From positions 124,001-188,000 of the forward strand of contig JALHOW010000007.1 of NCBI GenBank assembly GCA_022842785.1: a stretch of 64,000 nucleotides of DNA, written 5' to 3'. Within the stretch, counting starts at the first letter, position 1. Each line of letters opens with the position of its first letter. Of this stretch, positions 56,548 through 64,000 are shown piece by piece. Below the pieces are notes generated by a model that worked only from the letters and a program-made list of their open reading frames with translations, was not told the DNA's origin and did no database searches. Position numbers and translations under genes: made by a program. The DNA comes from Hyphomicrobiaceae bacterium (lineage in GTDB: Bacteria > Pseudomonadota > Alphaproteobacteria > Rhizobiales > Hyphomicrobiaceae).

Positions 56548-56879
56548 AGAAATGGGACTGCGTCTGGGTTTCCATCAGGAAAATTGACTGCATCACTCGG
56601 AGCTGGGATCCGGCCAGCCGATCCAGGATAGACGCGGCTGGTGTTACGTCCTTGGTGTTTGCTCTGTCGGCACACGCCGGCCTATGACAGCCCGGGCCAA
56701 CGCAGACCCACTGCAGACTTTGGCGATGCCCGATGCCTCGTGGCAGCAATCGACGCTCCGCAGAGAATGCCGACTAGGGCAGGCAATTGATCCATACGCA
56801 GACGGCGCTGATCGAGGATGCCCGCTGGAGAGACTTCAGAGCCGTCAGGCAAGGGCGCCCGCTCTTTGGTGCGGCTCTA
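56548..56879. other. 332-base gap without a recognised gene
   Basis: The gap lies between the DUF4112 stop and the convergent AapJ-type stop. Short open frames occur on the plus strand (56684-56932, 56787-56969), but they run into the antisense of the next gene, lack ribosome binding sites and match nothing I recognise. No hairpin of note was seen. It may be decayed coding sequence. Confidence 0.4.
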
Positions 56880-57920
56880 TCAACGCAGAGGCGGTGCGTA
56901 GAGAATGCCACCCTGCGTCCAGAGCGCATTGACGCCCCGCTCGATACCGAGCGGCGTTTCCTTGCCTAGATTGCGCTCGAAGATGTCACCGTAGTTGCCG
57001 ACTGTGCGGACGACACTTTCATACCAATCGCGCGGTAGGCGATCAGAAAGTGGCGGAACATCCAGCTTGTCTGCGCCAGCGGTGGGAACACGATCACGAG
57101 AATGGCCACTCTCTTCGGAGTTGATCAGGGCGAACAGCACCCAACGGACGATGCCGGCCCAGACAGGATCATTCTTTCTGACCGGGCCGAGGGGTTCTTT
57201 GGAGATGACTTCGGGAAGCAGCGTGTGCGCATCGGGCTGATCGAATCCCATCCGCTGCGCAGCAAGGGCGGAACGGTCGGCAGTCATCGCGCCGCACGTG
57301 CCGGCCTTGTACCCATCGAGCATTTGCCCGAATGTTGGGAACATGACGAGCTCTGCCGATATCTTATTGCCAGCAAAGAAACTGCGGGCGTTCCCGCCCG
57401 TAGTGGTGCCTGATTGCACGCAGATCTTACTGTCGGCCAGCTCCATGGCGCTCACCCAGCCGCGCTCAGCGGGCGCCATGAACGACTGACCATCATAGTA
57501 GATGACACCAACGAACTCGAGACCGAGGCCGAGCTCACGGCTCATCGTCCAGGTCGAGTTGCGGGAAAGAACATCGATCTTGCCGGCTTGCAGCACCTCG
57601 AAGCGCTCATCCGCCGAAAGGGGCACGTACTCGACGCGATCGACGCGCGAGAACAGAGCCGCCGAAAGGGCCTTGCAGAAATCCACATCGAAACCGCTCC
57701 ACGAGCCTGAGGCATCCTTGGTCGAGAAGCCGAGAAGTCCTTGGCTTACGCCGCAAATGATCTTCTGACGTTTGAGTACCTCGTCGAGCGTATCGGCCCT
57801 GGCAGGAGCCAGAACGCTCATGATCGCCATTGTCGCGAGGACCACGAGCGGTGTGAATGCCCGGCGGGATAGGCGGAAGAAGGAGGGGGCGGAGAAAGAG
57901 CGCATCATTTGCGGCACCAA
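56880..57920 (-). CDS. AapJ/BztA-type general L-amino acid periplasmic binding protein (orphan)
   Basis: A 346-residue family 3 binding protein with a signal peptide (LVVLATMAIMSVLAPARAD). Blocks TLDEVLKRQKIICGVSQGLLG, GSWSGFDVDFCKALSAALF, LSRNSTWTMSRELGL and VGNYGDIFERNLGK are characteristic of AapJ, the general amino acid binding protein of Rhizobiales. The usual aapQMP permease and ATPase genes are absent on both sides. It may serve an AapQMP system elsewhere or be a leftover copy. Five bases separate it from the damaged L,D-transpeptidase gene. Confidence 0.88.
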   Translation of the reverse strand: MVPQMMRSFSAPSFFRLSRRAFTPLVVLATMAIMSVLAPARADTLDEVLKRQKIICGVSQGLLGFSTKDASGSWSGFDVDFCKALSAALFSRVDRVEYVPLSADERFEVLQAGKIDVLSRNSTWTMSRELGLGLEFVGVIYYDGQSFMAPAERGWVSAMELADSKICVQSGTTTGGNARSFFAGNKISAELVMFPTFGQMLDGYKAGTCGAMTADRSALAAQRMGFDQPDAHTLLPEVISKEPLGPVRKNDPVWAGIVRWVLFALINSEESGHSRDRVPTAGADKLDVPPLSDRLPRDWYESVVRTVGNYGDIFERNLGKETPLGIERGVNALWTQGGILYAPPLR

Positions 57921-57925
57921 GAGGC

Positions 57926-59222
57926 TTAGGGACTGAGATCAAGCAGGCGCGTGTGCCACGGATCGGTTTTCTGCTGCGCCACGCGTTCGGCCGGTACGGC
58001 GTCGCGATCATAAAGGTCATTCCGGAAGTGGGCTGGACCGGTACCGTCAGACCACCCCGTCATATAAGTGAAGTGGACGGGAACGGGCTGATCGAGGCGC
58101 AATGTAGTCCTCTCGCCTGAGGTAAGCAGTGGCTCTAAACGCCGGCGCACTGCCTGCTCGTCTTCCCCGATCAGAAGCCCGGCAAGGGCAAAGATGTTCT
58201 GGACGCGCACACAACCGGCGCTCTGCGAGCGGTTATATCCGTCGAACAAGCGCTTCATGGGCGTATCGTGCATATGGACCGTGTGTTTGTTCGGCATGTC
58301 GATCCGTACCAACCCGAGGGCATTGTGGGGACCGGGATCCTGGCGGAATACATAGCGCGTTGCCTGCGGCGCGAACCAGTTGACGGTGGACGGGTCGATC
58401 TCCGTACCACCCCAAGCAGAGAAGACGCGGATTCTCTCCTTGGCTAGGTAGGAGGGATCCTTCTGAATGGCGGGGATGATGGCGCGCTGGGCGATGCTCG
58501 TTGGCACATGCCAGTACGGCATGAAATCCACCGCGCGAATCGAAGCTTGAAGGTCCGGCGTTTGCGTCGATGGCTTCCCAACGATCACGCGGCTGTAAAA
58601 GCGCCAATCGGCCACGCGATACGATCTGCAATTCGAAGCTCGGCACATTGACGATCGCATAGGGGCGTTCGCCCGTCTGCGTCAGTACAGCCGATATGGC
58701 TTCGATGCTCCTATCCAGTTGCGCAGCGCGCACTGAAGCGGGAACATTGAGGGCAGCAAGCGTCTCGCTATTCAGGACGCCCGACGCCCGCAGGCCATGC
58801 CTCTTCTGATATTCTTTGAGAGCCGCATCCAAGCTGGCGTCGAAGTGCGTGCCGCCTCGCGATATCCTATACCCTTGTTGAACTAGCCGTGCGCGAAGAT
58901 CGCCAATGCGGGCATCACTATCTCCGCCGCGAAGTTGCGGCCCTTTGGCAATTGTCCGCCATCCATCACCCGCAGCCAGGCGCCGGTAGCGCTCGGCTGC
59001 CTCGCGCGTCGCGTCGCGCGTGCGCTCGCTGACGAATGGCTCGAGCGTACCCGACGGCTGCTCCACTTGGGTCCGTGGGGCTCTCGTGCCAGCGCCCGGT
59101 GGATCGCGGAAGGGATTCCAGTCCTGCGCCTCGGCGCTTGCCGGAAATACCAACATTCCCGCTATCAATGCGGATCGTAAGCCCACCCCAAGTAAGTTGC
59201 TAGTCTCTGTCCCAAAGCGCAC
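57926..59222 (-). pseudogene. Frameshifted YcbB-type L,D-transpeptidase
   Basis: Two frames together make one YcbB-like L,D-transpeptidase. The upstream part (from 59222) has a signal peptide (LIAGMLVFPASAEA), a peptidoglycan-binding domain (ALKEYQKRHGLRASGVLNSE) and the lead-in YAIVNVPSFELQIVSRGRLA. The downstream part (to 57926) continues at once with FYSRVIVGKPSTQTPD and carries the YkuD motif HMHDTPMKRLF...SAGCVRV. The join is at about 58595-58603, in a run of four A/T; one base fewer or two more restores the frame. As it stands the first product lacks the catalytic domain. A sequencing error at the short homopolymer is the other explanation. Confidence 0.75.
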
Positions 59223-59706
59223 GCGTTACTTGGGCTTCTGGCTGCTCTGCTGTTCTTGTCTCAAGATTGCATGAGATCCCCCGGAAATGCCAGCGTTTCC
59301 AGGAAACCCGCAAAAGCATTCGGATTGCTGCTGCCGCACGGGGCGCGCGTGCCTCAGTCGCGAACGCTTCATTTTGGTGAGGAAACGTATTAGCCTTCAT
59401 CTGAAAATGGCGATTGCCTATATTTCCAAAGTGCAACATCACTGTTCGCTAGATCGGCATCGCATCCGAGAAAGCCATAGTGGTAAAAATGATATGTAAT
59501 TTTATCGCAATTTCTACCGTGAGGCCGGATTCGCATCCCCACAAGCGAATGCGCCGTGGTGTCATGGCGTGGACAGCCTTCGCGACGCAAAAGAGCGTAG
59601 GTCAGCCAGGCCTTACTGGAGATAGCCCTCTACCAGTCAAACTTGGCTTCTGGGGATTTTTTCAGTCATCAGCCCGCGAGACGCCCGATTGCATATCGAG
59701 GTCGCT
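59223..59706. other. 484-base gap, lower GC, no recognised gene
   Basis: The gap separates the transpeptidase start from the remnant below. Its base composition is visibly more AT-rich than that of surrounding genes around 59360-59520. Only short frames without family resemblance are present. It must hold the promoter of the leftward transpeptidase gene. A GGAAATGCCAGCGTTTCC stem is visible near 59290. Confidence 0.4.
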
Positions 59707-60046
59707 ATGAACAATAATCTAGATCTGCAGGACCAGGCGCCCGGATATATTTCTACAGGTCACCTTCCGCCAAAAGATTTGGTTCGCGATTTATTAAAGT
59801 CGGCGCATGAGCGCTATAAGGCAAACAGCCGCGGAGGCCGTGCGCGTCAATACGGAGGCGCGGCTGCGGGCGCTCAAGATCGGCTTGGTGATCATGGCCG
59901 GCATTGCTTTGCTGGCGATCATTCCAGCAGGGCGGCTCCCCAATTATGTACCTGGGGAGATTCCCAATCCAGCACTTCCGAGGCGTGGTGGGAATGAGAC
60001 GCAATCGAAATTGACCATAAGGTTGGCGCTCCCATTCCGATGCTGA
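59707..60046 (+). pseudogene. Composite remnant: glutaminase-like start joined to permease-like end
   Basis: From ATG 59707 the frame reads MNNNLDLQDQAPGYISTG, then HLPPKDLVRDLLKSAHERYK, resembling the first 40 residues of alphaproteobacterial glutaminases, and then becomes nonsense. In another frame, from about 59825, TAAEAVRVNTEARLRALKIG and then LVIMAGIALLAIIPAGRLPN plus YVPGEIP resemble the last helix and tail of an MFS permease. This looks like a deletion that fused the start of one gene to the end of another near 59828, giving no working protein. Both identifications rest on short stretches. Confidence 0.35.
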
Positions 60047-60100
60047 TTTGCGTCATGTGAGGTGGGGCTTAGGGCTGTCGAGTGAGAAAAGGAGACGGGT

Positions 60101-61459
60101 ATGATATCGGGCTTGGGGCGGATTTTCTTCTCGATGCTTCTCATGGCCTTGGCGTCGCCATGGACGGTGGTGCGCGCTCAGAGTACGCCGCCCGCGAGTG
60201 CAGGAACACTCTTTCAGAATGTCCGAATTTTCGACGGTAAGGGAGGTCCGCTTTCGGCGCCGTCGAATGTGCTCGTCAAAGGAAACGTCATCGAGCGCAT
60301 CTCGACGACGACTATCAAGCCGGAGGACGGCGTTACGGTCATCGCCGGTGGCGGCCGGACGCTCATGCCCGGCCTGATCGACAATCACTGGCACGCGGCG
60401 ATGGCGCGAGTGACTCCGGTACAGGCGTTCGGTGACATCACCTACAACAGTCTGCACGCGGGTGCCGAAGCGACTGACACTCTGATGCGCGGCTTCACCA
60501 CCGTTCGCGACTTGGGCGGACCGACGTTCGGTCTCAAAGCTGCCATCGACGAGGGCGTCATCAGCGGCCCGCGCATCTATCCCTCGGGCGCGGTGATTAC
60601 TGTTACGAGCGGGCATGGGGATTTCCGGCAGTTGACCGACCTGCCGCGGACGATTGGCGGCAAGCTCACCCGCATGGAACAGCTTGGCGGCGCCATGGTC
60701 GCAGACAGCCCTGACGAGGTGCGCATGCGTGTCCGCGAGCAGCTCATGCAGGGCGCCTCCCAGGTCAAGTTGACGGCGGGCGGCGGAGTGTCGTCACCTT
60801 TCAGTCCGATCGATGTGACCACCTTCACCGAGGCCGAGCTACGCGCCGCGGTTGAAGCGGCCGAGAACTGGGGCACATACATTACCGTGCATGCCTTTAC
60901 GCCGGCTGCGATCCAGCGAGCCGTTGCGGTTGGCGTGAAGGTCATCGAGCACGGCATGCTGATGGACGAGGAAACCGCGAAGCTGATGGCCGAGAAGGGC
61001 ATTTGGCTGAGTATGCAGCCGCTCCCCGAGGGCTTGAGGCTGGGCTTTCCGGTGGGCTCGATCCAGCGCATCAAGGCCGATCAGGTCTGGCCCGGCATAG
61101 CGAAGACCTATGAGCTGGCGAAGAAGTACAAAATCAAGACGGCGTGGGGCACCGACGTGCTGTTCTCCCGCGCGCTGGCGCAGCAACAGGGAGCAATTCT
61201 GGCCTCGCTTGTCCGTTGGTACACCCCCGCCGAAGCGCTTGCCATGGCGACCAGTACCAATGCCGAACTTTTGGAGCTGTCCGGAAAGCGCAATCCCTAT
61301 CCCGGCAAGCTCGGTGTCGTCGAGCAGGGGGCGCTCGCGGACTTGCTACTGGTCGATGGCAATCCGCTTGAAAACATTCAGCTCATTGCCGATCCCGCCA
61401 AGAACTTCGTCGTCATCATGAAGGACGGCAAGATCTACAAGAATGCACTGGCGAACTGA
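60101..61459 (+). CDS. Exported amidohydrolase (imidazolonepropionase/prolidase-like)
   Basis: A 452-residue amidohydrolase-superfamily metal hydrolase with a probable signal peptide (MLLMALASPWTVVRAQ). Metal-site residues are visible: His96 and His98 in LIDNHWHAAM, the lysine in QVKLTAGGG, His in TVHAFTP and IEHGMLMD, and the Asp in AWGTDVLF. The C-terminal ALADLLLVDGNPLENI is typical. Relatives hydrolyse Xaa-Pro dipeptides, imidazolonepropionate or organophosphate-like amides; the substrate is not evident. A GAAAAGGAGACGGGT ribosome binding site precedes the ATG. It stands alone. Confidence 0.85.
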   Translation: MISGLGRIFFSMLLMALASPWTVVRAQSTPPASAGTLFQNVRIFDGKGGPLSAPSNVLVKGNVIERISTTTIKPEDGVTVIAGGGRTLMPGLIDNHWHAAMARVTPVQAFGDITYNSLHAGAEATDTLMRGFTTVRDLGGPTFGLKAAIDEGVISGPRIYPSGAVITVTSGHGDFRQLTDLPRTIGGKLTRMEQLGGAMVADSPDEVRMRVREQLMQGASQVKLTAGGGVSSPFSPIDVTTFTEAELRAAVEAAENWGTYITVHAFTPAAIQRAVAVGVKVIEHGMLMDEETAKLMAEKGIWLSMQPLPEGLRLGFPVGSIQRIKADQVWPGIAKTYELAKKYKIKTAWGTDVLFSRALAQQQGAILASLVRWYTPAEALAMATSTNAELLELSGKRNPYPGKLGVVEQGALADLLLVDGNPLENIQLIADPAKNFVVIMKDGKIYKNALAN

Positions 61460-61470
61460 TATGAAGTGAA

Positions 61471-61521
61471 ACTGGGTTGGCATTTCGCGGTCTCGCGAAC
61501 GACGTGATTGGCCAACCCAGT
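61471..61521 (+). terminator. Nested hairpin after the amidohydrolase gene
   Basis: Perfect 11-base arms ACTGGGTTGGC (61471-61481) and GCCAACCCAGT (61511-61521) enclose a second hairpin TTCGCG-GTCT-CGCGAA (61484-61499). It starts 11 bases past the amidohydrolase stop. There is no T-run. It probably ends that transcript. Confidence 0.6.
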
Positions 61522-61582
61522 CTATCAAGCGACCTGTTCCATTCAGGCGCGCCGAGTTCCGACGTGCGACGTCAGAGCGCGA

Positions 61583-61927
61583 CTATCTGTTCAGGCAGAT
61601 CTCGCCACGCGAGCCGAAAAAGCAGATCCCACCTCGAGAGTTTGAGCTCCCGCTCCCCCGAAGCCGGTCAAGATACCGCGAACGGACCCAGCCACTGCGT
61701 GTCCGAGGCGATGAAATGTGACACCAACGACGCGAACTCGCACAGCGATTGACCGTCACGCGGTCGCCAGCGCGCACCCTGCCCAGCGAACGATATTCCG
61801 AGCCGGGGCCAGAGCGTACGGTAGTGCTTTCGGCCATTTCCGCCCTGGCGGCCAGAGCGGGAGCTGCTCCTGCGAAGGTACATACCGCCGCCACCAAGCC
61901 GACAGCGATGGATCGAATCTTGCTCAT
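61583..61927 (-). CDS. Secreted bacterial SH3-domain protein
   Basis: A 114-residue protein with a signal peptide (SIAVGLVAAVCTFAGAAPALA) and a single SH3_3 domain (TTVRSGPGSEYRSLGRVRAG through SGWVRSRYLDRL). Two cysteines in the domain (NRCASSRRWC) and two more at the end suggest disulphides. SH3_3 domains bind peptidoglycan or peptides in the periplasm. Start at 61927 is chosen for the signal peptide and a GAAAGGGAAAA ribosome binding site. The 252 bases to the next gene hold its promoter and a low-GC stretch. Confidence 0.8.
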   Translation of the reverse strand: MSKIRSIAVGLVAAVCTFAGAAPALAARAEMAESTTVRSGPGSEYRSLGRVRAGDRVTVNRCASSRRWCHISSPRTRSGWVRSRYLDRLRGSGSSNSRGGICFFGSRGEICLNR

Positions 61928-62179
61928 AAGTTTTCCCTTTCTCCCAATGTGCCGTAAGATCCTACATGGATCCAAACTCTGTCCGATTGCGATGAACTCC
62001 GTTGGTAAAGATAGTTCTCATAGATGATCGTCCGCAATAAGGAGCGGTCGCAAAATGCAGCGCGTGATAATTATCATCCAAAATTAAAGATGCTGACGAC
62101 AATGCGTAGAGAGGTGTTGCCTCGCGATCGAATTTACTGCGACTATGCGCCTGGCATGACTAGGTGAGGGAATTCCATC

Positions 62180-62710
62180 ATGGCAACTGATGCGCTTGCA
62201 AACCTTACTGCTGGTAATCGAGGATCGCTTCAAATATCAGCCTGGTTGGCAATCGCATTGGGTGTGCTGTCGTTGCTCGCGCCATTCTACGCTGGCGTCG
62301 CTGCCACGCTTCTCCTGGGTAGCTATTTCCTCATTAGCGGCATACTGGAAGGGATTGTTGCCTTTCGCGCTCCGAGTTGGCTTGGAACCATAGGTCTGAT
62401 CGCACTCGCGGCTGTCAGCGTGATCGCCGGGTTGTTCATTCTCTTTCATCCCCTCGCCGGTCTGGTAACAATTACATTGGTGTGTATTGTCTCCATCTTT
62501 GTTGTCGGCTTGGCCAAGATATTCTGGAGCTTCCGTGTGGCCAGCGGCAACGGGGTGCTGGCGCTCAGCGGTATCCTCTCCATTCTTATTGCGATCCTGC
62601 TCTACACGAGCTTCCCGTCGTCGGCAGCGTCGACATTCGGGGTGCTGGTCGGCATGAATCTCTTGATGGAAGGGGCGCTGATGCTCGGTTTCCTCAATAA
62701 GGAAGCTTGA
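62180..62710 (+). CDS. HdeD-family (DUF308) membrane protein
   Basis: A 176-residue membrane protein of the HdeD family with six hydrophobic helices in three pairs (ISAWLAIALGVLSLLAPFY, LIALAAVSVIAGLFILFHPL, LALSGILSILIAILLYTSFP). HdeD is linked to acid stress at high cell density in E. coli; its mechanism is unknown. Alone on its strand, with GTGAGGGAATT as ribosome binding site. Confidence 0.88.
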   Translation: MATDALANLTAGNRGSLQISAWLAIALGVLSLLAPFYAGVAATLLLGSYFLISGILEGIVAFRAPSWLGTIGLIALAAVSVIAGLFILFHPLAGLVTITLVCIVSIFVVGLAKIFWSFRVASGNGVLALSGILSILIAILLYTSFPSSAASTFGVLVGMNLLMEGALMLGFLNKEA

Positions 62711-62812
62711 TCGTCGGTACACCGAACCGACTTCACGAGCCGGATTAGCAATACGTCCGCTCTTCAGGCCTCGTAGTGGCGCAATTATATCAGGCTCGAT
62801 GGACTTGTGCCG

Positions 62813-63859
62813 ATGGCCGAGAAATTCTCTAGTGGTGCTCTGATCGTCATCGCGGTGGTTGCAACGCTTGCCGCCGCCACGGCCGCACAGACAGTCGTAG
62901 CGCCCCTTGCTGCGGCACTTCTCACCGTAGCGATCATCTGGCCGCTCCATGCGCGCCTGGAAGACCATCTTCCTCGCTATCTGGCTCTCGCAATAAGCGT
63001 CGTCGTCATCGTCGCGTGCTTTGCCGCATTCGGCTCCCTGGCTGCGTGGGCGTTTGGGCGTGTTGCTCGCTGGGTCGTTGCCGAGACGGGGCGCTTTCAG
63101 GGCGTCTACGCCCAATTCACGGCATGGTTGGAGGGACACGGCATAGCAATAGCCGGTGTCTGGTCCGAGCACTTCAATGCGAGCTGGCTTTTGCGCGCGG
63201 CGCAAGGGATCACAAATCGTCTCAACACGACGGTGAGCTTCTGGCTCATTGTGTTCGTCTACGTTTTTCTCATTCTCCTGGAAGTCAGAGACTTCCAACG
63301 CAAAGCCGAAAACCTGAGCAACCGAGAACTTGGCCAACTGCTGCTGCGTGGTGCCGCACAGACTGCCGCAAAGCTGCGGCGCTACATGCTGGTTCGTACT
63401 CAGATGAGCCTGGCCACGGGCTTGCTCGTCTGGGGCTTCGCGCACCTCATTGGCCTGCAACTCGCGGCGGAATGGGGCGTCATTGCCTTCGTGCTCAACT
63501 ACATACCTTTCATCGGGCCGTTTCTGGCCACTACTTTCCCAACGATATTCGCGTCCGCGCAGTTCGAAACCTGGTACCCGGTACTGGGGCTCTTCATCGC
63601 TCTCAATCTGGTGCAGTTCATTGTCGGCAGCTATATCGAGCCTCGCGTCGCTGGCGCAGCGCTATCGATATCGCCCGCACTCATTTTGCTATCCGTTTTC
63701 CTTTGGGCCAACCTGTGGGGTGCTTTCGGTGCCTTCATTGGGGTGCCGATCTCGATCGCCGTGCTGACTTTTTGCTCGCTGCACCCCTCCTCGCGTTGGC
63801 TCGCGGAGCTGCTCGGCACTGCCAAAGATAGAGATCCGGCAGACAACGCTAGTCCTTAG
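62813..63859 (+). CDS. AI-2E family (PerM/TqsA-like) membrane transporter
   Basis: A 348-residue membrane protein of the AI-2 exporter superfamily. Typical regions are LAAATAAQTVVAPLAAALL, the periplasmic helical segment, and the C-terminal block AEWGVIAFVLNYIPFIGPFL with PALILLSVFLWANLWGAFGA FIGVPI. Members have been proposed as quorum-signal exporters or Na/H antiporters; the substrate is not evident. Start is ATG 62813 or GTG 62807. Its stop overlaps the partial gene on the other strand by 11 bases. Confidence 0.88.
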   Translation: MAEKFSSGALIVIAVVATLAAATAAQTVVAPLAAALLTVAIIWPLHARLEDHLPRYLALAISVVVIVACFAAFGSLAAWAFGRVARWVVAETGRFQGVYAQFTAWLEGHGIAIAGVWSEHFNASWLLRAAQGITNRLNTTVSFWLIVFVYVFLILLEVRDFQRKAENLSNRELGQLLLRGAAQTAAKLRRYMLVRTQMSLATGLLVWGFAHLIGLQLAAEWGVIAFVLNYIPFIGPFLATTFPTIFASAQFETWYPVLGLFIALNLVQFIVGSYIEPRVAGAALSISPALILLSVFLWANLWGAFGAFIGVPISIAVLTFCSLHPSSRWLAELLGTAKDRDPADNASP

Positions 63860-64000
63860 CGACATCGTCAATGTCGTCGGCCACGACAACGGGAGACGAC
63901 GACTCGAGTGCCAGACCACCCGCTGCAGCAGCGAACGTGTGCACATAGAAGACAGCGGGGCCTTCGCCTTTCGTCGGCATGACGGGCGAAGGCGCCGATA
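63849..64000 (-). CDS. 3' end of an unidentified gene
   Basis: The minus strand is open from the window edge to a TAG at 63851-63849: 50 codons with a strongly biased third-position C/G, including KGEGPAVFYVHTFAAAAGGL and ending DDIDDVAKD. The codon bias suggests a real gene, but I do not recognise the family. Frame choice and strand are inferred; the beginning lies outside the window. Confidence 0.45.
   Translation of the reverse strand, partial: SAPSPVMPTKGEGPAVFYVHTFAAAAGGLALESSSPVVVADDIDDVAKD

Noticed and set aside
62237-63460. Open frame of 407 codons antisense to HdeD and the AI-2E transporter
   Set aside because: Spans two opposite-strand genes and their gap; very polar composition and no ribosome binding site.

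Overview
The window is about 64 kb of high-GC DNA. It looks like an accessory catabolic and uptake region of an alphaproteobacterium, probably Hyphomicrobiales (Rhizobiales). That assignment is an inference from protein flavour (LivHMGF systems, a DUF4239 membrane protein, DUF2171, DUF4112, an AapJ-type binding protein) and from strong C/G preference at third codon positions. No rRNA, tRNA, insertion sequence or CRISPR array was recognised.

Layout. (1) 1-7.5 kb: end of the acetolactate synthase small subunit, then a leftward branched-chain-type (Liv/HAAT) ABC operon: binding protein, LivH, a LivM-LivG fusion, and LivF running in frame into an aldehyde dehydrogenase. A divergent AraC regulator follows. 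(2) 7.6-14.1 kb: a rightward Liv operon (binding protein, IclR regulator, LivH, LivM, LivG, LivF) continuing into a 4-OT-type tautomerase and an SMP-30 lactonase. (3) 14.2-15.4 kb: a DUF4239 membrane protein and a doubtful small secreted ORF. (4) 15.4-25.7 kb: leftward isonitrile hydratase, nitrilase and TrmB regulator, divergent from a third Liv operon whose binding protein carries a Tat signal. Then come an M20 peptidase, an AhpD/CMD-like protein and a degenerate SDR. (5) 25.7-40.1 kb: DUF2171 protein, phytanoyl-CoA dioxygenase-family enzyme and GntR regulator, divergent from a complete peptide-type (Opp/Dpp) ABC operon; a small L,D-transpeptidase; then a second complete Opp/Dpp operon. (6) 40.2-44.6 kb: a CPVC-motif unknown, an orphan GsiA-like double ATPase and an ankyrin-repeat protein. 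(7) 44.9-55.8 kb: a leftward set (class III aminotransferase, binding protein, LivH, LivM, LivG, LivF, HyuA, HyuB, LysR) that reads as a hydantoin/oxoproline-type uptake-and-degradation operon with a candidate sigma-54 promoter. (8) 56-64 kb: orphan genes and damaged genes (DUF4112, AapJ-type binding protein, a frameshifted YcbB-type L,D-transpeptidase, a possible glutaminase/permease remnant, a secreted amidohydrolase, an SH3-domain protein, HdeD, an AI-2E-type permease, and the 3' end of one more gene).

How it fits together. Four complete Liv-type and two complete Opp/Dpp-type importers plus an orphan double ATPase lie within about 55 kb. Most are paired with their own regulator (AraC, IclR, TrmB, GntR, LysR) and with a few enzymes. 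The enzymes act on nitriles, isonitriles, hydantoins or lactams, N-acyl amino acids, amines, aldehydes and lactones. This suggests scavenging of small nitrogen-containing organic compounds; no individual substrate can be read from the sequence. Strong hairpins follow three of the binding-protein genes, which would allow binding proteins to be made in excess over permeases.
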